Shown one piece after another: positions 17,399 to 26,322 of a stretch of DNA of 50,159 nucleotides (position 1 is its first letter; each line of letters begins with the position of its first letter). Source of the stretch: Natrinema versiforme JCM 10478 (GTDB lineage Archaea; Halobacteriota; Halobacteria; Halobacteriales; Natrialbaceae); NCBI RefSeq assembly GCF_000337195.1, contig NZ_AOID01000035.1:1-50159 (forward strand), written 5' to 3'. Below the pieces are notes generated by a model that had not been told where the DNA came from, made no database searches, and was given only the letters and a program-made list of their open reading frames with translations. Made by a program: the position numbers and the translations under genes.

Positions 17399-18913
17399 TC
17401 AGAAGAAATCGTCTAACCCCGACTGGTCCTCGTCCGGGTCCTCGGCTGCGGGCGCGTCGCCCGACCGCTCGCCGTCGCTTCCGTCCTCGGCCGCCGTCCC
17501 TGCAAGCGCCTGTTGGCCGCTCGAGTCGCCGGCGGCGTCGCCGTCAGCGTTCCCGTCGGCCCCCGTTTCGGCGGCGTCCGCGTCGTCCTTGCTCGAGCCC
17601 TCGGCCTCGAAGAAGGCGTTGCCCGAGTGTTCGACCGCTTCCTCGGCTTTGCGTTCCGCGGCATCCTCGACGATCGACTGGACCTTGTTGGTGTCTTTAC
17701 CGCTGCCGGTGACGAAAGAGACCTCCGACTCGTCGAGGTCGTACGCCGCGGCCATCCGGACGGTCAGGTCGCGGTTCTTGCAGTGGTGGGTCATCGCCGA
17801 GAGGAACGGCATGAGTTCACGCCGTGCCGTCGCGACGCTCGTCCCCTCCCGTTCGGCGATGCGCTCGGCGATCGAATCGCGGGTGTTCCGAGTCCCCTTG
17901 GTCCGGCCGAGTTTCGACCAGTAGCTCGGCGGGCCGTAGCGAGTCCAGCCGCCCTTATCGCCCCGTCTCGAGGCGGCGACGCCGGCGGTCATGTTGTCCG
18001 TCGCGTAGCGCCAGTAGGAGTAGTCCTGGGTCGCCCGCACCCGACCCAGCCAGCGGTCGGCGTTCGCGAGGAACCCGTAGGCGTCGGCGAGTTCCGCCCC
18101 CTGGTAGTCTTTCGGGACGTTGTCTTCGATCCAGTTGAGTAGGTCGTCTGGCGTCTCGTCGACATCGTAGGAGGCCCGCAGCGCCCCTTCGGCGTCTTTC
18201 TCCTTGATGAGTTCGTCGAGGAAATCGAAGATGCCCTCTGTGGTATCACGTTGACCAGTCACCACGTCGTCGACGGTCAAGCGTTCGGTCTCCTCGGCGA
18301 CGGCCTGCAGGTCGTTGACCGCCGAACGTAGGTCGCCGCTCGTCGATTCGGCGATCTTCTCGAGTGCGTCCTCCTCGAACTCGACGCCCTCGCGGCGGCA
18401 GATGTCTCGCAGGACGGGAACGATCGACCGCTTCGAGACGTCGCGGAACTCGATCGTCTCACAGGAGTTGCGCAGCGACTTGCTCATGTCGTAGAACTCG
18501 TTTGCCACGAGGACGATCGGCTGGTTCGCGTCCTTGACGACGCGGGTGACCTCCCGCGAGCCGCCGTAGTCGGCGTTGCCGTGGAAGTTGTCCGCCTCGT
18601 CCAAGATGACGAGCCGGCGGCCCGCCTCGCCGCCGGTGAGCGTGCCGCTCTTTGCGGCCTCCCCGGCGACCTTCTCGATGACGTCGGCCCCGCGGCTGTC
18701 GCTGGCGTTTAACTCCATGACCGGCCAGCCCATGTCCGCGGCCAGCGCGTGGGCGGCGGAGGTCTTCCCGATGCCGGGACTGCCGTGGACGATCACCGAC
18801 TTCCGGTGCTCGTCCCAGCTCTCGGCCCACTCCTCGAGTTTGTCGCGGGCCTTGTTGTTTCCGCGCACCTCCGACAGCGTCGTCGGGCGGTACTTCTCGG
18901 TCCAGTCAGTCAT
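17399..18913 (-). CDS. rfcL: Replication factor C large subunit
   Basis: A 504-residue clamp-loader ATPase. The opening 'MTDWTEKYRPTTLSEVRGNN' is diagnostic for archaeal RfcL. Walker A is 'GSPGIGKT' (residues 44-51), Walker B 'LVILDEAD' (101-108), and sensor 1 'IVLVANEFYDMSKSLRNSCE'. Alpha-helical collar domains follow. The last ~75 residues are acidic and low in complexity and end in 'QSGLDDFF' (497-504), a PCNA-interacting Q-x-x-L-x-x-F-F box. It loads the sliding clamp with the small RFC subunit(s), which are not in this window. A TATA-like CACTAAACG about 27 nt upstream supports the start. Confidence 0.96.
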   Translation of the reverse strand: MTDWTEKYRPTTLSEVRGNNKARDKLEEWAESWDEHRKSVIVHGSPGIGKTSAAHALAADMGWPVMELNASDSRGADVIEKVAGEAAKSGTLTGGEAGRRLVILDEADNFHGNADYGGSREVTRVVKDANQPIVLVANEFYDMSKSLRNSCETIEFRDVSKRSIVPVLRDICRREGVEFEEDALEKIAESTSGDLRSAVNDLQAVAEETERLTVDDVVTGQRDTTEGIFDFLDELIKEKDAEGALRASYDVDETPDDLLNWIEDNVPKDYQGAELADAYGFLANADRWLGRVRATQDYSYWRYATDNMTAGVAASRRGDKGGWTRYGPPSYWSKLGRTKGTRNTRDSIAERIAEREGTSVATARRELMPFLSAMTHHCKNRDLTVRMAAAYDLDESEVSFVTGSGKDTNKVQSIVEDAAERKAEEAVEHSGNAFFEAEGSSKDDADAAETGADGNADGDAAGDSSGQQALAGTAAEDGSDGERSGDAPAAEDPDEDQSGLDDFF

Positions 18914-19094
18914 TGGCTACTGATAGGCGTGAGTCGCGTTTAGTGGTTGCGGAGCACTACTCCTCGCCGACGGTCTTCAGGTCGAGACGAGGCGTCGTCT
19001 CCGCGTACGCATCGTCGCTCGAGGCAGGGATCGAACGGCGATCGCGGAACCGGCCAGAAACGCTCCGAGACGCGATCCCAGAAGCGACATGACC

Positions 19095-20060
19095 TCAGTT
19101 CGTCCCGTAAACGAGTACGGTGCGCTCGGCCGCATCGTCGTCCGATTCGATGCGGATTGGGAACTCCTGATCGGCGTCGACCGGCGGCGTTCTGTACCCC
19201 GTCGTGAGGCCCGTCTGCTCTCCGGCCTCGAGGGTCACGGAGTGCTCTTCGACCCGCTCCGCGCTGTGGCCGACGATCAACGCGAGGTCCTGCGTGCCGG
19301 CGGCTCCGCCGGTGTTCTCGACCGTCGCGCTCACCTCGAGGAAGTCGCCGGCGTCGACCGGGGTAGTGGTCTCGAGGGCCGTCACCGAAAACGTCGCGGT
19401 CCCGCCGTCGCTTCCGTCACCGGTCTCGTCGGGTTCGATCTCGCTCAGACACTCCTGTGCGTTCGGGTTTCCGTGTGTGGTGCCGCCCGTCCGATAATCC
19501 ATCTCCTCGGTTGCGAGTCCGGAAATGACGGTGCCGTCACTACCGTACGCTGGGATCTCGACGGTGATTTCGCCGTCGCCCTCGCGTACGGCGGCGTCGC
19601 TGCCGATTTCGAATACCACCGTTCCCGAAAACGGCGCGTCGACGTCCTCGCCGAAGACGAACCCGTCCTCGAGCATGGTGTTACCGTACAGTCCGTCGTC
19701 GTAGAAGCCCGTACTCGCGAAGGCGACATCGCCGGCTTCGAACGTCCCCGTGAGCTCCGCCCGGGTACAGGACGGAAACGAGACGGTCTGCTCCGAGTTC
19801 CCGCTCTCGGTGTCGGTGTCGTCGTCTTCCGCGGCGTCGTCGGACCCTCCTTCGGACTCGTTGGCGTTCGAATCGCCTTCCGACTTGGACCCATTGCTGG
19901 TCAAGGAGTTCGCGTCACTGAACGACTCGTCCGTGGTCTCGCCCGTTTCGTTCCCCGATTCCGGCTCGGCCTCGGCGTCCGAATCGTCAAACTCCGCGTT
20001 GAGACAGCCCGCGAGGCCGAGTCCGGCGCTCGAGACGCCGATAAAGGTCCGTCGTTGCAT
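19095..20060 (-). CDS. Tat-exported lipoprotein with CARDB-like C-terminal domain
   Basis: The 321-residue secreted protein starts with a twin-arginine lipoprotein signal: 'MQRRTFIGVSSAGLGLAGCL', with R3-R4 and a lipobox LAGC ending at C19, the expected anchor to the membrane outside. Residues ~22-90 are an acidic Ser/Asp/Glu linker, as in many haloarchaeal surface proteins. The C-terminal ~120 residues ('FLEVSATVENTGGAAGTQDL', 'SVTLEAGEQTGLTTGY') look like a CARDB/immunoglobulin-like beta domain. Ligand and role are unknown. ATG 20060 is preferred; a TATA-like CTTTATG lies about 27 nt upstream (near 20083-20090). Confidence 0.75.
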   Translation of the reverse strand: MQRRTFIGVSSAGLGLAGCLNAEFDDSDAEAEPESGNETGETTDESFSDANSLTSNGSKSEGDSNANESEGGSDDAAEDDDTDTESGNSEQTVSFPSCTRAELTGTFEAGDVAFASTGFYDDGLYGNTMLEDGFVFGEDVDAPFSGTVVFEIGSDAAVREGDGEITVEIPAYGSDGTVISGLATEEMDYRTGGTTHGNPNAQECLSEIEPDETGDGSDGGTATFSVTALETTTPVDAGDFLEVSATVENTGGAAGTQDLALIVGHSAERVEEHSVTLEAGEQTGLTTGYRTPPVDADQEFPIRIESDDDAAERTVLVYGTN

Positions 20061-20246
20061 AGCCGGAGGAAGCACAGCTCACCGCATAAAGATGTCGCAG
20101 ATGTGTTATGTCTGATTACAGTCATGGTCTCGTGAGTGACCGTCCGCAGTAGTGGACCGTCGGCTTGAGCGGGAATGACCCGCGAGATGATATTCCACGG
20201 AGAAACGCTCGTCCTCGGTGCGAGTCGTGTCGTCCTGCGCGGCGGC

Positions 20247-21596
20247 TCAGTCGGTCGACTCCTCGGCCTCGGGGGCGACCTCGCTTACGGTCACGCTCGA
20301 GACCCGCGTTCCCTCAACGTCTTCGACGGTTACCTCGTAGCCGTCGGCCTCGATCGCGTCGCCGACTTCGGGGGCGCGGCCGAGGCGGCTCAACACGAGG
20401 CCACCGATGGTACCGAACGCGTCACCCTCGAGTTCCGTTCCGAGGAGTTGGTTGACGTCCTCGAGCGGGACGCCGCCGTCCATGGTATAGCTGCCGTCGG
20501 GGAGTTCGTCGACCGAGGGCTCCATCTCGGCGACGTCGAACTCGTCTTGGATCTCGCCGACGACCTCCTCGATAACGTCCTCGATGGTCAGCATGCCCTC
20601 GAAGGCACCCCACTCGTCGATGACGACGGCCAACTGGACGTTCCGGCGGCGGAACTCCGCGAGGACCTCGTCGATCCGGCGGGTCTCGGGGACGATGAGC
20701 GCCTCTCGAGCGAGGTTGCGGGCGGTCGGTTCGGCGTCCGCACCCTCCCTATCAGCGGCTTCGATGGCCTGAAGCACGTCTTTGGCGTGGACGAAGCCGA
20801 TGACGGGTTCGTCGGCCTCCTCGTCGACCACGGGGAACCGGGTGTAGTTCCCGCTGGCGGCAACCCCGCGGAGTTCCGAGAGTGGCATATCCGCGCGGAC
20901 GGTGACGACGTCGGGCCGGGGGATCATCACCTCGCGGGCGACCGTGTCGCCGAGTTCGAACACCGCTTCGACCATCTCGACCTCGTCCGCGTCGACAGCG
21001 CCCTGTTCGCCCGACTGAGCGACGATCCGCAGGATCTCCTCCTCGCTGTGGCTCTCGTCGCGTTCGGAGGCCGGCGCGACACCGATCAGGCGCGTAAAGA
21101 AGTTCGCCGTGCCGTTGAACACGATGATTCCCGGGATGAAGATGTAATAGAAGAACTTCATCGGCGCGGCGACCAGCAGGGCGATCCGCTCGGCGTCGGC
21201 GATGGCCAGCGTCTTCGGCGCGAGTTCCCCGAAGACGACGTGGAGGAACGTGATGATGCTGAACCCGATCGCGATCGAGACGAGATGCAGCGTTCCGGCC
21301 GGCAGGATCGGCCCCAGTACCGGCTCGAGCAGCGAGGCGATCGCGGGCTCGCCGACCCACCCGAGTCCCAGCGAGGCGAGCGTGATGCCCAGTTGGGTCG
21401 TCGCGAGATAGTCGTCGAGGTTTTCCTCTGCCTCCTGGACCAGTTTGGCCGAGGACCGCCCCTCCGCGACGAGTTCCTCGATCTGGGTCGGTCGGATCCG
21501 AACGTAGGCGAACTCCGCGGCGACGAAGAAGCCGTTCAGGAAGACCAGCAAGAGGGCAAAGAGGAGCCGTCCGACGGAGAAGGCGAGGTCTACCAT
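20247..21596 (-). CDS. CNNM/CorC-type transporter-associated protein with CBS pair
   Basis: The 449-residue protein has an N-terminal CNNM (DUF21) membrane domain of about four helices ('LLVFLNGFFVAAEFAYVRIR', 'TTQLGITLASLGLGWVGEPA', 'VVFGELAPKTLAIADAERIA'). A tandem CBS domain follows ('VMIPRPDVVTVRADMPL' to 'VIDEWGAFEGMLTIEDVIEE', residues about 215-345). It ends in a CorC_HlyC domain ('GTELEGDAFGTIGGLVLSRL'). This is the layout of proteins linked to Mg2+/Co2+ efflux and ion homeostasis; older annotation calls it hemolysin. ATG 21596 is preferred to GTG 21605. The upstream 356 bp are shared with the divergent cinA-like gene. Confidence 0.88.
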   Translation of the reverse strand: MVDLAFSVGRLLFALLLVFLNGFFVAAEFAYVRIRPTQIEELVAEGRSSAKLVQEAEENLDDYLATTQLGITLASLGLGWVGEPAIASLLEPVLGPILPAGTLHLVSIAIGFSIITFLHVVFGELAPKTLAIADAERIALLVAAPMKFFYYIFIPGIIVFNGTANFFTRLIGVAPASERDESHSEEEILRIVAQSGEQGAVDADEVEMVEAVFELGDTVAREVMIPRPDVVTVRADMPLSELRGVAASGNYTRFPVVDEEADEPVIGFVHAKDVLQAIEAADREGADAEPTARNLAREALIVPETRRIDEVLAEFRRRNVQLAVVIDEWGAFEGMLTIEDVIEEVVGEIQDEFDVAEMEPSVDELPDGSYTMDGGVPLEDVNQLLGTELEGDAFGTIGGLVLSRLGRAPEVGDAIEADGYEVTVEDVEGTRVSSVTVSEVAPEAEESTD

Positions 21597-21952
21597 CGCC
21601 GCCACCCTGCCGATCGCGCGCGATCCGGCACTGCCGGCACCGCACCGGTACCGTTCAGTGACTGACTCTCCAACCGACGGATCGACGCGTCCAGTCCGAA
21701 TCCGAGCGGGCGGGCGCGACTCGAGAGACGAGCGGCGCTGCAGAGCCCGCTACCGGTGACGACGTTCATACCGTCACTTGGCACACGACTTACAAAACCG
21801 TGGCGCTGGCGATCGGCAAGCGGCGGCGTCGATCGGCACGCTCGAGTCGGCCAGGGCTGTCCCTCGAGGTCAGCCGAGAAAGAGAGACGAGTCCGGGCGC
21901 GACGGTCGGCGCGTTCCAGAGCCGATAACTGCCCGGGAGTCCAAGGCCGACT
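21597..21952. other. Divergent intergenic region
   Basis: It holds no supported gene. A minus-strand frame at 21590-21769 is Arg/Ser-rich and unlikely to be real. A TATA-like CGATAACTG near 21924-21930, 27 nt before ATG 21953, fits the plus-strand gene. Confidence 0.45.
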
Positions 21953-22714
21953 ATGAACGTCGCGATCGTCACCGTCGGCGACGAGATACTCGCGGGATCG
22001 ACGACCAACACCAACGCGTCGTGGCTGGCCGAGCGGATCACCGAGCGCGGCGGCACGGTCGGGCGGATCCTGACGATCCCCGACGACCGCGCACTCATCG
22101 CGGACTACGTCGCCCGCTGGCGCGACGAGTTCGACGCCGTGATCGTCACCGGCGGCATCGGCGGCACGCCCGACGACGTGACCGTCGAAGCCGTCGCCGA
22201 CGGTCTCGAGCGCGATCACGTCGTCCACGGCGAGATCCGGGAGCGACTGGTCGAGAAGGCGGCCGCGTTCCGCGACGAGAACCCCGAGATGGTCGAGGAG
22301 TACGACCTCCAACTCGACATCGACGCGGCGGCCTCGATCCCCGAGGGAGCGACGCCGATCGTCACCGACGAGGGGTGGGCTCCCGGCTGCATCGTCGAGA
22401 ACGTCTACGTCTTCGCCGGCATCCCCGACGAGATGCAGGCGATGTTCGAGGCCGTCGCCGACGAGTTCCAGGGGGCATCGACCGCGGAAACGCTGTACAC
22501 GCCAGCACCCGAGGGATCGCTCCACGAGGTCCTCGAGGGTGTCACCGAGCGGTTTGACGTCGCCGTCGGGAGCTACCCCCGGAGCGAGAATCGGCCGGGC
22601 CGAATCCGCGTCTCGAGCACCGATCCCGAGACGGTCGAGGCCGCGATCGCGTGGCTCCGCGAGCGTGTCGAGACGACGGACCCGCCGTCCTCGAGCGACG
22701 AGTCGTCCGCGTAA
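21953..22714 (+). CDS. CinA N-terminal (MoCF) domain protein
   Basis: The 253-residue protein has the molybdopterin-binding-like domain of CinA: 'VAIVTVGDEILAGSTTNTNA', 'VIVTGGIGGTPDDVTVEAVA' and 'GIPDEMQAMFEAV'. The C-terminal nicotinamide-mononucleotide deamidase domain of full-length CinA (about 400 residues) is absent, as in COG1058 proteins of archaea. Members have been linked to ADP-ribose or FAD pyrophosphatase activity, but this one's substrate is not known. A Ser-rich tail ends the protein. It is monocistronic as far as seen; the next gene converges from the right. Confidence 0.85.
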   Translation: MNVAIVTVGDEILAGSTTNTNASWLAERITERGGTVGRILTIPDDRALIADYVARWRDEFDAVIVTGGIGGTPDDVTVEAVADGLERDHVVHGEIRERLVEKAAAFRDENPEMVEEYDLQLDIDAAASIPEGATPIVTDEGWAPGCIVENVYVFAGIPDEMQAMFEAVADEFQGASTAETLYTPAPEGSLHEVLEGVTERFDVAVGSYPRSENRPGRIRVSSTDPETVEAAIAWLRERVETTDPPSSSDESSA

Positions 22715-22753
22715 GCTATCCGCTCGTCCGCGGCGATACTGAGCATCGCCAGT

Positions 22754-23446
22754 TCACCAGCGCTCCTCGGCGATGCGGACGACGACCGCAGTGAACCCGG
22801 CGAGGGTGAGGACGAACCGTTCGCCGGTCGCCGCGATGGGGAAGATCCGCTCGACGGCCGTCGCCGGCTCGCCGCGGGTGGGGTCGAACCCGGTTCTGTA
22901 GTGGGTGTTTTCGGTGGTTCCGCGGGCCGTCGACTCGGCGAGGGCTCCGGCGTCGAGTTCGACGAAGGTCTGGACGAGCCCGCGCTGATCGGTCACGAGC
23001 AACGAACCGGACAGGTCGTAAAACCGGTCGTGGAGCGGCCAGAAGAGATTGACGCCGTTGAAGAAGGCGTCGAACAGGATGTGGGCGAACAGCACCGCCG
23101 CGACCCCCGTCCACGCGACGCGGCGGCCGTAGGTCCCCCACCGTTCTTCGACGCTCGAGCGATCGCGGACCGTGCCGTCCCACAGCAGGACTGCGGCGGG
23201 GACGAGGACGATCCAGACGTTGTGCAACGCCGCGCGGTGGGTGCCGAGAACGACGATGCCGATCAGCGTATCCAGATCGAGGAGAGCGGCACAGCCCATG
23301 ACGACCAGAATCGCTCGGGTGTCGAACTCGTCGCCGAGCAATGCGACCCCGAGCAACCCTGCGAACGCGACGTGGACGACGGTCGATGGCACGTTCCGCC
23401 GACTCGAACCGCGGGGGCTTGATTGTTGGGGCGCTGTCGCCGACAC
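22754..23446 (-). CDS. Membrane-bound metal-dependent hydrolase (YdjM/DUF457-like)
   Basis: The 230-residue membrane protein has an N-terminal 'STVVHVAFAGLLGVALLG', then 'GCAALLDLDTLIGIVVLGTH' with its Asp and His. 'FAHILFDAFFNGVNLFWPLH' supplies a second His-Asp region, matching the LexA-binding/metal-dependent hydrolase (YdjM) group. About four to five membrane segments are seen. Role and substrate are unknown. It starts at GTG 23446, 22 bp after the stop of the interrupted ubiB, and is very likely in the same operon. No in-frame ATG lies near the N-terminus. Confidence 0.72.
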   Translation of the reverse strand: MSATAPQQSSPRGSSRRNVPSTVVHVAFAGLLGVALLGDEFDTRAILVVMGCAALLDLDTLIGIVVLGTHRAALHNVWIVLVPAAVLLWDGTVRDRSSVEERWGTYGRRVAWTGVAAVLFAHILFDAFFNGVNLFWPLHDRFYDLSGSLLVTDQRGLVQTFVELDAGALAESTARGTTENTHYRTGFDPTRGEPATAVERIFPIAATGERFVLTLAGFTAVVVRIAEERW

Positions 23447-23468
23447 CGGCGTCGTGGCCGACGGGTCG

Positions 23469-25036
23469 CTACCCCGTTTGCCGGTGGCGAACGTACTGTC
23501 CGAGAAAGACGACCGCCAGCACGGCGCTTCCGACCTCGAGCGGCGCTGCGTGGAACGTCAGGACGGCGCTTGCGAGCACCAGGGAGCCGGCGAGGACGGC
23601 GTACCCGACGGCCGGATCGCCACCGTCGCTCGGTTCGACCGGATCGGTCTTGACGACGAGTTCGCCGCGCTCAAGTTGGCCGAAGACGGAATCGAACCGC
23701 GCCGGGGCCCGCGCCAGGACGGGGGCCGACTCGCGGAGATCGGTCCGGACGTCGGCGAGCAGCGCGTCGATCTCGCTCTCGATGAACCCGTGGTCGACGA
23801 GGAACGACCGCGTGACCGCGATGAAGTCGAACTCGGGATCGAGGCTCCGACAGACGCCCTCGCCGACGGTTCCGACCCGGACGAGCAACATGACGTTCGG
23901 CGGGATCCGGAACGGGAACTCCTGGAGCGTCGAGAACAGTTCGGTAATGATCTGCCGCCACGTGATCTCCGACCGCCCCTCGAGGTTCTCGATCACCAGT
24001 TTGAGGACCTGCTTGACCGCGGCGCGGTCGACCGATCGGTCCAATACCTCGAGCGCGATCAGCGCGTTCAGCAGGCCGTCGATATCGCGGCGCACGAGGT
24101 GTCGGTAGAGCCTCGTGATATCGGTCTGTTCCTGCTCCGTGAGTCGCCGACTCATGCCGTAGTCGTAGACGACGAGTCGGCCGTCCGCCGTCACCGCGAG
24201 GTTGCCGGGGTGTGGATCGGCGTGAAACACGCCGTCAACCAACCCCATCTTCAGATACGTTCGAGCGATCAGCGTGGCCATCTCGGTCCGGTCTCGTCCG
24301 GCCTCTGCGAGCGCGTCTTCGTCGGTGATCTTCGTTCCCTCGACGTACTCCATCGCGACGACCCGCTCGGAGCAGAGGTCGTCGTAGGTCGCCGGAATTC
24401 GGACCCGGTCGTCGTCGGCGAAGTTGTCCGCGATCGTCCGCATGATCTCGGCCTCGCGTGCGAAGTCCAGTTCCTCGAGGACGATCGCCTCGAAGTCGTC
24501 GGCGACGTTCTCGATCGAGTAGCGCTGGTCCTCGTCGGCGACGGCCCGGAGCAGCGGGACGAGCCCCCTGACGACGCGGAGGTCCCGCTCGATCATCGGC
24601 TCGAGGCCCGGTCGCCGAACTTTCAGCGCGATCCGCTCACCCTCGTACGCGACGGTGTAGACGAACGCCAGTGACCCCCCGGCGACCGGCTCGAGCGTCT
24701 CGAGATCGATGTCGTCGCCGAGTTCCGCTTCGACGACGGTCAGCGGATCACCGCCGGCGTCTTGGGGATCTCGTCTTGCAGCGTCGCGAACGCCTCGACG
24801 TAGATCGGCGGCACGAGGTCGGGGCGGGTCGACAGCACCTGTCCGATCTTGATAAATGCCGGCCCCAGGTCGATCATCGTTTCGGTCACCTGCCGGGCGC
24901 GCTTCCGGTGAGTGTCCTCGGAGACACGTCTCGGTGATCCGAACAGGAGGAACCGCCGACGGTCCCGGAGAACGGCGACCGCGAGCGGGAGGAACCGAAC
25001 GAGGACCTGCAGGTAGCGGAGATAGTACCCTCTCAT
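23469..25036 (-). pseudogene. UbiB/ABC1 (AarF) family atypical kinase, interrupted by a frameshift
   Basis: The family reads in two frames. Frame A starts at ATG 25036 ('MRGYYLRYLQVLVRF') and contains the UbiB 'K-x-G-Q' motif ('AFIKIGQVLSTRPDL'), ending at a stop 24740 just after 'LQDEIPKTP'. Frame B continues in the region with 'DPLTVVEAELGDD', then 'GGSLAFVYTVAYEG', 'LKVRRPG', 'GVFHADPHPGNLAV', 'VVYDYGMSRRL' and a C-terminal membrane pair. One missing base between 24751 and 24767 explains it: either a C from a CCCC run (24764-24767) or a G from the GG at 24751-24752 (as read on the minus strand). Adding one base gives 1569 bp, 522 residues, full length for the family. The kinase region is otherwise intact, so a sequencing error or a recent loss is likely. 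Confidence 0.9.
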
Positions 25037-25224
25037 TCGCTCGTTGGCAGGGCGTCAATCGGTCGACAGTTCATACCCGGTCTTCGAACACCGGCCACAA
25101 ATACGTCCGTGGTCGTTCCCGGTATCGTGCGGCCGGTCGATCGGTCCCGATCTCGAGGCCGCGAACGGTCGGCCGCCGCGGTCGTCTCCGGTAGCTACTT
25201 GGCCCGACCGGGCGACCCTCGGGT

Positions 25225-25935
25225 ATGAGCGGACGCGGACCGAAACGGGAACTCGCAGAGAAGATCGCCGGGGAGATCACGCTGAGCGACGACCCCGGTG
25301 CCACGCTGCGCAAGTGGCGCACCGACTTCGACGTCTCACAGACCGATCTCGCGGCCGAGCTCGAGGTCTCGTCGTCGGTGATTTCGGACTACGAGAGCGG
25401 CCGCCGGGAGAGTCCGGGGATCGGCGTCGTCGGCCGCCTCGTCGAGGGACTGCTCGCGATCGACGAGCGCCGCGGCGGCGAGCGTATCCGACAGTACGGC
25501 CGCGTCCTCTCGGCGGGCTTCGACAGCGACGTCGTCTACGACCTGCGGGAGTACGCCACCTCGCTGCCCCTCGAGCAACTCCACGACGATCTCGAGGCGA
25601 CCGAAGTGGCCGGCGGCGGCACCCAACAGGTCAGCGGCCACACGGTCATCGACAGTATCGAGGCGATCACGCGCCTCTCGACGGAGGAGTTCTTCCGACT
25701 CTACGGCCAGAGCACGAACCGCGTGCTCGTGTTCACCAACGTCACCCGCGGCGAGGGCGTCGGCATCGCGCTCCGAATGGTCAACCCGACGCCGAACGCC
25801 GTGATCCTCCACGGGCTCGAGGAGGAGAACCTCTGGGATCACGCGGGGGAACTCGCGCGCATCGACGGCTACTCGCTTGCGGTCACGTCGGCACCGCTCG
25901 ACGACGTTCTCGAGCACCTCGTCACCCTCGAGTAG
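25225..25935 (+). CDS. COG1709-type HTH (XRE) transcriptional regulator
   Basis: The 236-residue protein has an XRE helix-turn-helix at about residues 28-75 ('LRKWRTDFDVSQTDLAAEL' then 'SSSVISDYESGRRESPGIGV'). Its larger C-terminal domain has 'DSIEAITRLSTEEFFRLYGQ', 'VLVFTNVTRGEGVGIALRMV' and 'VILHGLEEENLWDHAGELAR'. This matches the archaeal COG1709 regulator group, whose targets are mostly unknown. It is divergent from ubiB across 188 bp. A TATA-like AGCTACTTG near 25191-25198 supports ATG 25225 with a short or absent leader. Confidence 0.85.
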   Translation: MSGRGPKRELAEKIAGEITLSDDPGATLRKWRTDFDVSQTDLAAELEVSSSVISDYESGRRESPGIGVVGRLVEGLLAIDERRGGERIRQYGRVLSAGFDSDVVYDLREYATSLPLEQLHDDLEATEVAGGGTQQVSGHTVIDSIEAITRLSTEEFFRLYGQSTNRVLVFTNVTRGEGVGIALRMVNPTPNAVILHGLEEENLWDHAGELARIDGYSLAVTSAPLDDVLEHLVTLE

Positions 25936-26322
25936 CGCCGTCCCGCGGTCAGCGGTGAGAGATGAGAGCGGTGAGCGACCCCGCGTCGCTCGACACTATT
26001 GGACAATCGTTCGGTTCATATTTCTCCTTTCGACGGAACGGATTTTCGATCCGATATTGATGGGAACGTAGCTCATATCGAACGGAAACCCGTGGGGTTT
26101 ATTTCGTTGTCGCCGTATTTCCCTCGTAAGCGGGTATCCGGCTTCTGGATACCGCCTCGCATCTCTCTGGCTTCGGGCCCCTCGAGCAGTGCGTCGTCCA
26201 CGGATCTGACGATCTGGTGATCCGACGATCACACTCGAGCGAGAGACGAGACGGACTCCGGCGCTGGTCGCGTGCTCCCCGACCCGGGTGAGTCGCGGCC
26301 TCGCTACACCATATTCAGATCA
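25936..26322. other. Intergenic region, AT-richer, with a short hairpin
   Basis: The 387 bp hold no supported gene; the frame 25999-26220 lacks haloarchaeal composition. A 6-bp inverted repeat AAACCC 26086-26091 / GGGTTT 26095-26100 with a 3-nt loop is followed by TATTT, and could be a terminator for the upstream regulator or a promoter element. Local GC is below that of the genes. Confidence 0.45.

Noticed and set aside
21590-21769. A 59-residue minus frame upstream of the CNNM gene
   Set aside because: It is basic and overlaps the real start in another frame; no conserved pattern.
25999-26220. A 73-codon plus frame in the gap before the APC gene
   Set aside because: Its composition is not acidic, there is no start context or motif, and it lies in an AT-richer region where chance frames are common.
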